64,000 bases of DNA. It comes from Oscillospiraceae bacterium. GTDB lineage: Bacteria > Bacillota > Clostridia > Oscillospirales > Oscillospiraceae. Both the position numbers and the translations under genes were made by a program. Of this stretch, positions 9,014 to 19,200 are shown piece by piece. How positions within the stretch are numbered: the first letter of the stretch is position 1; every line of letters starts with the position of its first letter. The notes below the pieces were generated by a model. That model did not search any database and had not been told where the DNA came from. It saw only the letters and a list, made by a program, of their open reading frames with translations. The DNA lies in the NCBI GenBank assembly GCA_016286665.1, contig JAEETX010000001.1:61080-125079 (forward strand), written 5' to 3'.

Positions 9014-9553
9014 ATGAAAGAACATCAAAAACTGCTCACCATCGTGGAGGGCGCGCTCTGCATCGCCATGTCCTATGCCCTCAGCTTCATCAAGTTCAAG
9101 ATCTGGCCGGAGGGCGGCTCCATCGACATCGTCATGGTCCCGCTGCTGATCTACGCCTGGCGCAGGGGTGCGGGCTGGGGCGTCGCCGCCGGGCTCATCT
9201 TCGGCACCATCAAGTGCTTTTTCGCAGGCGGCTTCGCCTGGGGCTGGCAGTCCATCCTGCTGGACTACTCCATCGCCTACGGCGCTGTGGGCCTGGGCGG
9301 ACTTGTCCGCCGGATGAAGCAGGGTCTTCCCCTGGGCGCCATTCTGGGCAGCTTCTGCCGCTTCATCATCCATTTCATCAGCGGCGTCACTATTTACAAA
9401 ATCCTGGAGCCGGAAGCCTTTGCCGGGACCACCTATTCCAGCCCGGTCCTCTACAGCATCGTCTACAACGGCAGCTACATGCTGGTGAACCTGATTCTGG
9501 CTGCGGTGATCTGCTTCCTGCTGCAGAAGCCCCTTTCCAAGCTGCCGAAATAA
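9014..9553 (+). CDS. thiT: Thiamine ECF transporter S component ThiT (YuaJ family)
   Basis: MKEHQKLLTIVEGALCIAMSYALSFIKFKIWPEGGSIDIVMVPLLIYAWRRG; downstream of TPP riboswitch. Confidence 0.92.
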   Translation: MKEHQKLLTIVEGALCIAMSYALSFIKFKIWPEGGSIDIVMVPLLIYAWRRGAGWGVAAGLIFGTIKCFFAGGFAWGWQSILLDYSIAYGAVGLGGLVRRMKQGLPLGAILGSFCRFIIHFISGVTIYKILEPEAFAGTTYSSPVLYSIVYNGSYMLVNLILAAVICFLLQKPLSKLPK

Positions 9554-9574
9554 AGGAAACCCCAAAAGTGAAAT

Positions 9575-9600
9575 CGCACAGCCGGAAAACCGGCTGTGCG
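9575..9600. terminator. Bidirectional terminator hairpin
   Basis: CGCACAGCCGG aaaa CCGGCTGTGCG between convergent genes. Confidence 0.75.
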
Positions 9601-9606
9601 TTATCT

Positions 9607-10068
9607 TTATTCTGCCGAATCGTACAGCACCCAGATATAATCCGTTTCCGTGAGGCTGTGGGCGAAAATATTCTCGTCGTACAATTCGATCTCGTACATG
9701 TCGAAGGATTCTCCCCCCTCCACCTCAACGTGGAGCGTCAGATACCCTTCCGCATCCTTCAGCATCTTCCAGGTGCCGGTGTCGAGCACATCCGTCATTT
9801 CCTTGTTCCCCAGGTGCTGGTAGGTCCCATCCTCGAAAAACCGGTAGTAATTCATGTCATAGGTGTCCAGCCAGGGATAACGGCAAAGCTTTCCGGTGAA
9901 TTCTCCGCTCACATCCACGGTCTCCGTGCTGATATGGGGGAAAGACGGCTTCGGGGTGGCGGTGGACAGGTTGCCGGGGGTCGTCTGGCCCTCTTGGTTT
10001 TTGCCCTTGCAGGCGGTCAGGCTCAGGACGAAAACCAGGGCGAACAGCAGGGCTGTTATTCTTCTCAT
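9607..10068 (-). CDS. Putative lipoprotein of unknown function
   Basis: Lipobox MRRITALLFALVFVLSLTACKGK. Confidence 0.75.
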   Translation of the reverse strand: MRRITALLFALVFVLSLTACKGKNQEGQTTPGNLSTATPKPSFPHISTETVDVSGEFTGKLCRYPWLDTYDMNYYRFFEDGTYQHLGNKEMTDVLDTGTWKMLKDAEGYLTLHVEVEGGESFDMYEIELYDENIFAHSLTETDYIWVLYDSAE

Positions 10069-10208
10069 GTTAACTTCCTTCTTGACAATTACATTCCGTT
10101 CTAATAATCTGAACACGTTACTAAGTAATCATATCGCATTTTTCCCGTTTTGTCCATACCCTATTTTCAAGTATTCCGGAAGTTTCTTCGGCCCAGGCCG
10201 CCGATCCG

Positions 10209-10829
10209 TTGAGCAAGGGGGTGCTGTCCTTGGTTTTCCGCTGTGAAGTCCGCCCGGTCACAAAAGACGCGGGGGCCTGGGCGACGCTGCCCTTCGGCCG
10301 CGGCGGCCCGCGGGCGCTCCGGCTCTGCCGCCTGCGGGGCGGCCGTCTGGCGCAGTCTCTTTCCGCCGAGGCGCTCTGCATGGAGCTGGCGGGCGAAGTT
10401 CTGGGGGGAGAAGCGCCGGTTTTGGAGGAGGACGGCGCCGGCAAGCCCTTTCTTCCCGGCTGCCCCCTCTCCGTTTCCCTCAGCCATTCCGGCGGCTATG
10501 TCGCCGCCGCCGTGGCGGAAGCGCCGGTGGGCGTGGACCTGCAGGAAACGCGGGCGATCTCGGACCGGGTCCTGCGACGCGTCTGCTCTCCGGCGGAGCT
10601 CAGCTGGATCGCCGCGGGAGACCGGACCCGCCGGGCGATCCGCCTGTGGACGATGAAGGAAGCCTATGCCAAGCTGCGGGGGGACGGCATTTTCGCCGGC
10701 GCGCGGTTTTGCGCCTCTTTTCAGGGAGACCGGCTTCAGACGGAATATGAAAGCCTGCGTTTCCTTTTCCCGGATGCGCCGGAAGGGTTGCTTCTCACGG
10801 TCTGCCTGGGGACGCGGCCGCCGGCCTGA
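10209..10829 (+). CDS. 4'-phosphopantetheinyl transferase (Sfp-like)
   Basis: GKPFLPGCPLSVSLSHSGGYVAAAVAEAPVGVDLQ...LWTMKEAYAKLRGDG motifs. Confidence 0.85.
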   Translation: MSKGVLSLVFRCEVRPVTKDAGAWATLPFGRGGPRALRLCRLRGGRLAQSLSAEALCMELAGEVLGGEAPVLEEDGAGKPFLPGCPLSVSLSHSGGYVAAAVAEAPVGVDLQETRAISDRVLRRVCSPAELSWIAAGDRTRRAIRLWTMKEAYAKLRGDGIFAGARFCASFQGDRLQTEYESLRFLFPDAPEGLLLTVCLGTRPPA

Positions 10830-10831
10830 TG

Positions 10832-10862
10832 AAACCGCCGCGCCAGACAGCGCGGCGGTTTT
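10832..10862. terminator. Terminator hairpin
   Basis: AAACCGCCGCG ccagacag CGCGGCGGTTTT. Confidence 0.75.
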
Positions 10863-10933
10863 ACGCTCTGTTTACAATTGGGACGAACCGGACCGGAATA
10901 GGCTGGCAGTACCAAGCGGAAAGGAGCGGGAAC

Positions 10934-11629
10934 ATGCTGGGCAGTATGCTTTCCTTACTTCTGAACAGCGCCTTTCTCATGCTTCGGCTGGGAAACGGCG
11001 GCGGCTCTTTCCCCCGTCCCCTCAGCGCGGACGAGGAACGGAAATATGTGGCCCTGGCGGCGGAGGGCGACGAGGAGGCCCGCGGCGTCCTCATCGAACA
11101 CAATCTCCGCCTGGTCGCCCACATCATCAAGAAATACTATTCCGCCTCCTGCGACCAGGACGATCTGATTTCCATCGGCACGATCGGTCTCATCAAGGGC
11201 ATCGCCTCCTACCGGCCGGACCGGGGGGTGCGGCTCGCCACCTATGCTTCCCGCTGCGTCGAAAACGAAATCCTCATGTATTTCCGCAGCCAGCGGAAAT
11301 CCGCCGGGGACGTCTCCCTTTCCGACGCGCTGGACAGCGAGGGGGAAGGCGGCCTCTCCATCCAGGATGTGCTCTACGAGGAGGACGACATTCTGGAGCG
11401 GCTGGCGCTGCGGGAGGACAGCCGGCGGCTGCGCCGGTTCGTGAAAAGCGAACTGGAGCCGCGGGAGCGGGAGATCGTCACCCTGCGCTACGGTCTCGGC
11501 GGCGAAGCCCCGCTGCCGCAGCGGGAGGTGGCCGCCAGGCTGGGCATCTCCCGCAGCTATGTCTCCCGGCTGGAGAAAAAAGCGCTGGAAAAGCTGCGGG
11601 AAAAGATGGAAAAAGGCGGCCGGGACTGA
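10934..11629 (+). CDS. sigK: RNA polymerase sporulation sigma factor SigK (pro-sigma-K type)
   Basis: N-terminal MLGSMLSLLLNSAFLMLRLGNGGGSFPRPLSADEERKYV pro-region; LIEHNLRLVAHIIKKYY, DDLISIGTIGLIKGIASYRPDRGVRLATYASRCVENEILMYFR; region 4 LEPREREIVTLRYGL. Confidence 0.9.
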   Translation: MLGSMLSLLLNSAFLMLRLGNGGGSFPRPLSADEERKYVALAAEGDEEARGVLIEHNLRLVAHIIKKYYSASCDQDDLISIGTIGLIKGIASYRPDRGVRLATYASRCVENEILMYFRSQRKSAGDVSLSDALDSEGEGGLSIQDVLYEEDDILERLALREDSRRLRRFVKSELEPREREIVTLRYGLGGEAPLPQREVAARLGISRSYVSRLEKKALEKLREKMEKGGRD

Positions 11630-11656
11630 AACGGGTCCCGACCGCCCTCGTAACCT

Positions 11657-12559
11657 TCACAAGATGACGATATCCTCTTTTTTCAGCTTGTCCCAGCGGA
11701 ATTCCCCCAAAAGCTCCCGAGGGGAAACCGCCTCCTCCCGGGGGATCAGCCCGCTGCGGAAGGCCAAAAGTCCGACGAGCTCCTCCGGCCGGTGCGTCTG
11801 CCGCAGCTGCCCCAGGTCCATGGCCGCATCCCGCTTGGAGAGCTTCCTTCCCTCCCGGTCCGTCAGCATGGGCACATGCCAATACTGCATCTCCGGCAGG
11901 CCCAGGAGGTGGCCCAGATAGATCTGCCTGGGCGTGGAGGACAGGAGGTCGCAGCCCCGCACCACCTGGGTAACGCCCGCTTCCCCGTCGTCCACCACCA
12001 CGGCCAGCTGATAGACGAAGACCCCGTCCGCCCGGCGAAGAACGAAATCTCCGCAGCCGGTTTTCAGGTTTTCCTCATACGGACCGTAGACCCCGTCCGT
12101 GAAGCCCACCGTCAGGTCCGGCGCTTCCAGCCGCCAGGCGGGCGGACCCTTCATCCGCCTGCGCTCCTCCTCGGAGCGCAGGCGGCACGACGCCGGATGG
12201 ATGGGATGCCCGTCCGCGGCATGAGGGGCGTTGACCAGGTTCAGGCTGCCCCGCGTGCACCAGCAGGGAAACACGTTGGCCCGGCTTTTCAGCTTCTCCA
12301 GCGCCGCCTCGTAGGCTTCGGTGCGAAGCTTCTGGGGCGGCGTTTCCCGGTCCCAGTCCAGCCCCAGCCAGCGCAGGTCCCGGCGGATGCCCTCCGCGAA
12401 TGCATCGGTGCAGCGCAGAGTGTCCAGGTCTTCCATGCGCAGGACGATCTCCCCGCCCGCGCTTCGGGCGGAGAGCCAGGCCAGCAGATAGGCAAAGGCG
12501 TTGCCCAGGTGCATGCGCCCGCTGGGCGTTGGCGCAAAGCGGCCGACGGCGGTGCTCAC
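11657..12559 (-). CDS. gluQ: Glutamyl-Q tRNA(Asp) synthetase / GluRS-like
   Basis: GRFAPTPSGRMHLGNAFAYLLAWLSARSAGGEIVLRMEDLD; RKLSKRDAAMDL KMSKS-like motif; no C-terminal anticodon domain (300 aa). Confidence 0.88.
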   Translation of the reverse strand: MSTAVGRFAPTPSGRMHLGNAFAYLLAWLSARSAGGEIVLRMEDLDTLRCTDAFAEGIRRDLRWLGLDWDRETPPQKLRTEAYEAALEKLKSRANVFPCWCTRGSLNLVNAPHAADGHPIHPASCRLRSEEERRRMKGPPAWRLEAPDLTVGFTDGVYGPYEENLKTGCGDFVLRRADGVFVYQLAVVVDDGEAGVTQVVRGCDLLSSTPRQIYLGHLLGLPEMQYWHVPMLTDREGRKLSKRDAAMDLGQLRQTHRPEELVGLLAFRSGLIPREEAVSPRELLGEFRWDKLKKEDIVIL

Positions 12560-12575
12560 CTCAAAGCTTCGTCTC

Positions 12576-13298
12576 TCAGACCTTCAGCGCGGCGCCGCAG
12601 TATTCGCAGCAGCCGTTGGCATCGGGAATGGTGGAAGCGCCGCAGCTGGGGCAGGTGACCGCCGTCTTGGGCGCGGCGGCCGCGGCGATCCCCTCCCGGA
12701 TCCCCTGACGGATCTCGTTCATGGTTTTCCGGATCTCCAGGCCGATGGCCTCGCAGCGGCGATAGTCCGGATCGGTCTTGCCCTGGAGGGTGCTGCCGTT
12801 GATCTGGAAGCGCATATCGTCGAAATACGGGTTGTTGACGTTGATGACGACGCTCATGTTGTACTCATACTTATAGCGGGGCGGGTTATAGCTGACTTCC
12901 TTCCCCTCGGCGTTCTTCATCTTTTGCTCGACCTTGCGCTCGTCGATATCCAGATCGCAGCCGGTCACATCCTCAAACTTCAGCACGTCGGGATTGGCGT
13001 CCTTCAGGTTGCTGGCGGAGGTCACCATGAATTTGCGGGCGTCCTCGTCCAGCAGGACCTTCGTCCGCTCGCCCATGGTGCGGGTGGTGTGGAAGGCTTC
13101 CACTTCCGCCTTGTTGGCTTCGCGGTAGGCCAGCTGCTCCTTGATGTCCGCCACGGTGCTGTGGCGGCGTTCGCTGAACCAGGGGGAGAGCTTGGAGGCG
13201 CATTCCTTGCAGAGGTTGCCGTCCTCCAGCTTGCGGTTGCCCAGAAGGCCGATCTTATCGCCGCAGACGCTGCAGAATTTCTTATCAAAAAGTCCCAT
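12576..13298 (-). CDS. DUF4428-type zinc-ribbon protein
   Basis: MGLFDKKFCSVCGDKIGLLGNRKLEDGNLCKECASKLSPWF; C-terminal CPSCGAST...CCEYCGA. Confidence 0.75.
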   Translation of the reverse strand: MGLFDKKFCSVCGDKIGLLGNRKLEDGNLCKECASKLSPWFSERRHSTVADIKEQLAYREANKAEVEAFHTTRTMGERTKVLLDEDARKFMVTSASNLKDANPDVLKFEDVTGCDLDIDERKVEQKMKNAEGKEVSYNPPRYKYEYNMSVVINVNNPYFDDMRFQINGSTLQGKTDPDYRRCEAIGLEIRKTMNEIRQGIREGIAAAAAPKTAVTCPSCGASTIPDANGCCEYCGAALKV

Positions 13299-13395
13299 TT
13301 CAATCTCCCGTCAATGATGCATCGTTATTCCGCCGCCGCAGTCCGAAAGGCCGCGGCGGCGGAAGCCTTCTTACTTATTCTGTTTCTGCTGCCCT

Positions 13396-14727
13396 TCAGC
13401 CGACGATGTCGCCGGTGTCAAAGGGGTCGCCGCAGTTGGGGCAGAACTTGGGGGGATTCTTCGGATCCTCCGGTTCCCAGCCGCACTTGTCGCACTTATA
13501 CAGGGGCTCGCCGGCGGGCTTGGGCGCGCCGCACTCCGCGCAGAACTTGCCCTTGTTCACGGCGCCGCACTTGGGGCAGGTCCAGCCGGCGGCGTCCGCG
13601 GGCTTGGGCGCGCCGCACTCGCCGCAGAACTTGCCAACGTTGCCGGTCTTGCCGCACTTGGGGCAGGTCCAGCCTTCGGCAGCGGGGGCCGCGGGGGCGG
13701 CGGGCTGCTGCGCCTGCTGCTGCTGACCCATCTGATAGAGGGCCGCCGGGTTGACGCCGCCGGCGCCCTGGGCCATGTTGAGGCCCATGAAGCCCACGGC
13801 AGCACCGCCGCTGTTCTTGGCGGCGTCCTGCATGGCCTGGGCCTGGGCGCCGATGATGGTGGCCGCGCCCATGGTGGGATCCTTGAAGGCGGCGTTGCGC
13901 TGCATCTCCTTGATGAGCTTCTCGTCTTCCTCGGAAGCCTTGATGCTGCTGACGCCCACATTGGCGATCTCGATGCCCCGCTGCTCCTTCCAGTCGCGGG
14001 TCAGGACTTCCTTCAGCGCATCCCGCAGCTCAAAGGTGTGGGCGGGCAGGGCGCTGTAGCGGATGCCCATTTCGCTGATCTTGGCGAAAGCGGGCTGCAG
14101 CGCGGTGAGCAGCTCGCTCTTGAGCTGGGAATCGATCTCGCTGCGCTTGTATTCGGCGCTGACATTGCCGCAGACATTGCAGTAGAAGGCGGCGGGGTTC
14201 ACGATCTTGTAGCTGTATTCGCCGAAGCAGCGGACGGAAATGTCGATGTCCAGATTGGCGTTCCGGTCCACCACGCGGAAGGGCACGGGAGAAGGCGTGC
14301 CGTATTTGTTGCCGATGATCTCCTTGGTGTTGAAGTAATAGACCCGCTGATCCTTCGCAGCGTCGCCGCCGAAGGTGAAGCGCTTGAGCATGGTGCCCAG
14401 CACGTCCTTCAGGCTCTGGCCCAGGCTGCCGCAGAAGATGCTGGGCTCCGTGGACATATCGTACACGAATTCGCCCGGCTCGGCGCAGAGGTCGACCACC
14501 TTGCCCTGCTCGACGATCATCATGCACTGACCGTCGGCCACGGCGATCACGCTGCCGTTGGAAATGATGTTGTCCGTCCCCTTCGTATTGCTGGAACGGC
14601 CGGAAACCCGCTTGGACGCCTTGACGGCCAGAGTATCGGCAGGAATCGCTTCACAGTAGAAGTATTCTTTCCACTGATCGGCCAGCACGCCGCCGACAGA
14701 ACCCAGAGCAGCACTGATAAGTCCCAT
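13396..14727 (-). CDS. SPFH-domain protein with multiple C-terminal zinc ribbons (virion core protein-like/YdjI type)
   Basis: MGLISAALGSVGGVLADQWKEYFYCEAIPADTLAVKA...; three CPKCG/CGECG-type ribbons at C-terminus; GGAGGTAATC SD. Confidence 0.8.
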   Translation of the reverse strand: MGLISAALGSVGGVLADQWKEYFYCEAIPADTLAVKASKRVSGRSSNTKGTDNIISNGSVIAVADGQCMMIVEQGKVVDLCAEPGEFVYDMSTEPSIFCGSLGQSLKDVLGTMLKRFTFGGDAAKDQRVYYFNTKEIIGNKYGTPSPVPFRVVDRNANLDIDISVRCFGEYSYKIVNPAAFYCNVCGNVSAEYKRSEIDSQLKSELLTALQPAFAKISEMGIRYSALPAHTFELRDALKEVLTRDWKEQRGIEIANVGVSSIKASEEDEKLIKEMQRNAAFKDPTMGAATIIGAQAQAMQDAAKNSGGAAVGFMGLNMAQGAGGVNPAALYQMGQQQQAQQPAAPAAPAAEGWTCPKCGKTGNVGKFCGECGAPKPADAAGWTCPKCGAVNKGKFCAECGAPKPAGEPLYKCDKCGWEPEDPKNPPKFCPNCGDPFDTGDIVG

Positions 14728-14915
14728 GAAGATTACCTCCAAATCAAATGATATTCTTTACTCTTTACGGAAAATACTATGTACCCATATGATATTATAG
14801 CTTGCCTTTTCGGAAAACGCAAGGACCTGCGCCCCATTCCCGGGGTTTTTTTGCCCTTCCCGGCGCGTCGGACGCGCCCCGGCGCTCCGCCGGAGGGCCC
14901 GGAAGGGCCGCTGCC

Positions 14916-16025
14916 CTATTCCGCCGGCGGGGTTTTCTCCCCGGTCATCGCCTCCAGGACCTGTGAAAAAACGCGGTCCCTGCCGTAGCGCAGCACCAGC
15001 TCCCGGTTTTTCTCCCCCATGGAAGCCCGCAGCGCAGGGTCCTTCGCCAGGGTGCGGATGCTTTGGCAGTACGCCTCCCCGTCGCCCCAGTCGAAAAGGA
15101 AGCCGCCCACGCCGTCGCTCACCAGATCCGTATGCCCCTTCACGCGGCTGGCAGCCACGGGCTTTCCGGCGTACATCCCCTCCATGATGTTGAAGGGCAG
15201 GCCCTCATAGCGGCTGGCGGAGACGCAGATATCCGCCGCGGCATACCAGTCGCCCAGGTCGCTGCGCTGGCCCGGAAAGAAGACCCGGTCCGCCACGCCC
15301 GTTTCCCCGGCGAGGCGCCGGCAGTCTTCCAGCTTCTGCCCCTGGCCGGGCAGGGCAAGGCAGACGTTCTCCGGCAGGCCGGCCATGGCCCGGATCAGGA
15401 ACGCCTGATTTTTCCGCCCGGAGAATTCCCCCGCAAAGAGCAGCAGCAGGCTGTCTTCCCCCAGGCCCAGGGACTGGCGCAGCTTTTCCCGATCCCCCGG
15501 GGCAAAGCGGGAAAAATCCACCCCCACCCCCGGTATCTCCACGACCTCGGCCCCCAGGCGGTATTTCTCCGCGATGGCAAGGTCGCAGCGGTTCATGACC
15601 GCCACCCGGTCGGTGACGCTCCGCAGGAGCTTTTCGGCCCCCAGCATCAGCAGCCGCAGGACCGGCTGCGTCTTTTCGTCAAAGAGATAGCCGTGGACGA
15701 CGTTGACGACCCTGGTCTTCCCCTTGCCCGCCAGCAGGACGGCCAGCCGAAGCACAAAGGCTGCCAGGGAGGTATGGACGCAGATCAGGTCGAAGCGTTC
15801 CCTTTTCAGCAGCCCGGCGGCCCGGAAGGCCGAGCGGAGATTCACCGGCGACAGCAGGTTTTTCTTCATGGGCAGCACGACGCTGCGCGCGACACCCTCC
15901 TGGCTGTAGGCTTCGCCGCAGAGCACCCACACCTCGTCGCCCCGCCCGACCAGGGCGTCGATGTAAGGAACATGGAAATTTTGCAGATGAACGGGCACGG
16001 ATGCGGCGTACAGGATCTTGCTCAT
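14916..16025 (-). CDS. Glycosyltransferase family 4
   Basis: VNVVHGYLFDE..., LLFAGEFSGRKNQAFLIRAMAGL, CVSASRYEGLPFNIMEGMYAGKPVAASRVKGHTDLV. Confidence 0.85.
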   Translation of the reverse strand: MSKILYAASVPVHLQNFHVPYIDALVGRGDEVWVLCGEAYSQEGVARSVVLPMKKNLLSPVNLRSAFRAAGLLKRERFDLICVHTSLAAFVLRLAVLLAGKGKTRVVNVVHGYLFDEKTQPVLRLLMLGAEKLLRSVTDRVAVMNRCDLAIAEKYRLGAEVVEIPGVGVDFSRFAPGDREKLRQSLGLGEDSLLLLFAGEFSGRKNQAFLIRAMAGLPENVCLALPGQGQKLEDCRRLAGETGVADRVFFPGQRSDLGDWYAAADICVSASRYEGLPFNIMEGMYAGKPVAASRVKGHTDLVSDGVGGFLFDWGDGEAYCQSIRTLAKDPALRASMGEKNRELVLRYGRDRVFSQVLEAMTGEKTPPAE

Positions 16026-16212
16026 GCTTCCGTCCCTCCTTTGCCGCTATGGTAACATGCCGCGGTGAAAAATGCAATTTTCTTTGCTTTTCTTCCCCTT
16101 CGCCGCGGGCAAAGGCGCGTTTCCCGCATTTTTTCATTTACATTCCCGGCGAACATGATATAATGTAACGACTATGGTGCAGAAAAAATAAACGAATCGG
16201 AGTGTACCTCAT

Positions 16213-19200
16213 TTGAACAAAGAAAACCAGCTGTTTCTGCGCTTGTGCGACGCAGCGTCGGATGTCGTGCTGATCGTGCTGGCTATGCTGCTGTCCTATT
16301 TCCTCCGATTTTGGCTCATGCCGGGCGTCGAAAACATGCCCCTCTCGTTTTACGTCCGCAGCGCGCTGCTCATTTCGCTCCTGTATCTGCTCCTGTTCTC
16401 CACCCTGGGTCTGTATGAATCCCGGCAGAATATCCTGATCCTTCCGGTCGTGCAGCAGATCACCCTGATCTCCCTTGCCTGCACGGCGGTCATGGCGACG
16501 GTTTACTTCACCTCCCGCACCATCGACGTCTCCCGCGCCCTGCTGTTCTTCTTCTTCCTTTTCAGCGCGGTCCTGCTCTCCGGCAAACGGATCGTCACCT
16601 TCCGGCTGCGGAGGATCGGCTATTCCCGCGGGAAGCACGTCCGCCCCGTTCTGCTGGTGGGTTCCGGGCGCTCCGCCGCGGAGTATTACAGGACCCTGCA
16701 GGAAACGCCCTGGCTGGGGTACAAGCTGTTGGGGACCGTGGGCGTGAAGCCGCTGTCGAAGGACGTGCCCTATCTGGGGACGCTGGATGTTCTGGACGAC
16801 GTCCTGCGGGAGACGACCGCCGAGGAGCTGGTGGCCGCCCTGGATTCGGACGAGTTTTCGGCAATGGACAGCATCGTGAGCCTCACGGAAAAGCACGGTC
16901 TGAAATTTTCCCTGATCCCCTACTTTGCCCCGTATATGATCTCCAAGCCGTATATCGATCAGTTCGGCAGCCTTCCCCTGGTGAACCTCAGGCGCATCCC
17001 CCTGGACAACATGCTCAACGCCGCCGTGAAGCGGGCGATGGATATCCTGGGGAGCCTTATCCTCATCGTCCTCACTTCCCCGCTGATGCTCTTTGCCGCG
17101 GCGGGCACCCTGATCACCCTGGGGAGGCCGATCATCTTCCGGCAGACGCGGGTGGGCTATCAGCGCCGGGAATTCACCATGTGGAAATTCCGCTCCATGC
17201 GGGACCCCTCCCCCGGCGACAACTCCGGCTGGTCCAGCTACGACGGGAACCGGCTGACGCGCTTCGGGGCCTTTCTTCGCAGGACCTCCATCGACGAGCT
17301 TCCCCAGCTGTTCAACGTGCTGCAGGGCAGCATGAGCCTGGTGGGCCCCCGTCCGGAGCTCCCCAAATACGTGGACCAGTTCCGGGAGACGGTGCCGCTG
17401 TATATGCTGAAGCATCTGGTCCGGCCCGGCATCACCGGCCTCGCGCAGGTGAGCGGCTTCCGGGGCGACACCTCCATCGAAGCGCGCATCCGCATGGACC
17501 TGCGCTATATCGAAACCTGGAGCATCCTCTTAGACGTCAAGATCCTGTTCCTGACGCTATTTCACTTTATGAATGACGGAGAATCAAGCAACATGCAAAA
17601 TTCGAAACAGAAATCCGAGGGCATGCCGAATCCGGAAAACGAAAAGACTTCACCGAACACGGCGGAGGCCGCGGGCCGGCCCGCCGCGGAGCGGACCAGA
17701 CCCGAGGCCAAAAGCCGGTTCCCCTATGAATACCCCCTGCTGCTGACAGCCTTTGTCCTGGCGTTTCTGACGCTGTGGGAGTTCATGGAGAACCAGAAAT
17801 GGCTGATCCTGGTCTGCTGTCTGCTGTCCGCTGTGCTGACCGGCTTCGCCGTTTTCGGCCGGAAAAAGCAGAAGGTCCCGTCCGTTTTCTGCGCGCTCTA
17901 CGGGGTCCATCTGATCTGGCTGGGGCTGGGCGTCCTGTGGGTCTGCTCCGGCAGGCTTTTCCTCCGGGAATTCTCCAAGCAGCTTTTTGTCCTGCCTTTG
18001 ACCGTGTATATTTTCTTCCTCATGCCCAGGAAGGAAGTATCGATCCGAAGGCTGCTGTTCCTGATGAGCGCCGTCGGCGCCGTCTTCGCCATCCTCAGCA
18101 TCGACCTCGCTTCCGCCGGCCTGTCCCGCGGCCTGATCTACCGGATCCCCGGCATGCTGACCGCGCACACCGGCTTTGAGGAGGGCACCCGTCTGCTGGG
18201 CATCTTCGGCAACGCCAATATTTCCGCCGGCATGCTGGCGATCTGCATCTTCCTCTCCCTGTATCTGCTGGAATCCGCCGAAAACCGCCGGCAGCGCATT
18301 TTCGCCGTGATCTTCGCCGCGCTGCAGGCGGAGACCTTCCTTCTGAACTTCAGCCTCGGCGCGACGGGCATCTTCCTGGTGTGCGCCATCGTCTATCTGC
18401 TCTGCGCCGGGCAAAAGCGCGGCAGCGTCCTGATCCGCATGCTGGAATTCGCCCTGCCGGTGATCATTTCCGTGTTTTTCTCCTATCGATCCTTCGGGAC
18501 CGGCAACGACACTTCCGCCGTTCCCCTGATCGCCGCTCTGCTGTGCGCCGCCGTGGCCGTCGTGCTGGAGCTGGCGGTCTATCCCCGGCTTAATCGGATC
18601 ATGGAGAGCAAAAAGCAGCTGTCCTCCTCTCTGGTCATTCTGATCCTGATCGTCATCTTCGTCTACGGCGCCGCCGGTCTCCTCCTGGATGGCAGCGCGA
18701 AAATCAAGGATGATGCGTCCCTGCGCCGCTCCTGCTATCCCGCCGCGGGCACGTATTCCCTGTCCGTCCAGTCGGACAAGGACGTGTCCGTCCGGATCAT
18801 CTCCCAGGACAATCAGCAGGTGATCACCCATACCCAGTCCTCCCTGTATTCCGGCGCTGCGGACGGCGCGCATTTCGAGGTGCCGGAGGGCGCGCGGGTC
18901 GTTTATCTGACCTTTACCGCGGAGGAAGACGCCGTCCTGTCGGAGGCGGTCCTGACCGGACCGGAAACCATTTCCCTGCACCTGGGCTATCCCCTGCTGC
19001 CGGAATTCATCGCCAACCGCCTGCAGGGCCTCAAGGCCAATGAAAACGCCATCCAGCGCAGAGCCTTCTTCAAGGACGGCGTCAAGGTTTTCCGGGATCA
19101 CCCCATCATCGGCACCGGCCTCGGCGGATTTGAGACGCTGCTTTTCGGCTATCAGGAATTCTATTACGAGACGAAATATGTGCATAACCACTATATCCAG

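Noticed and set aside
10934-11629. Possible skin-type element interrupting sigK
   Set aside because: sigK reads through as one continuous ORF; no recombinase or split gene in this window
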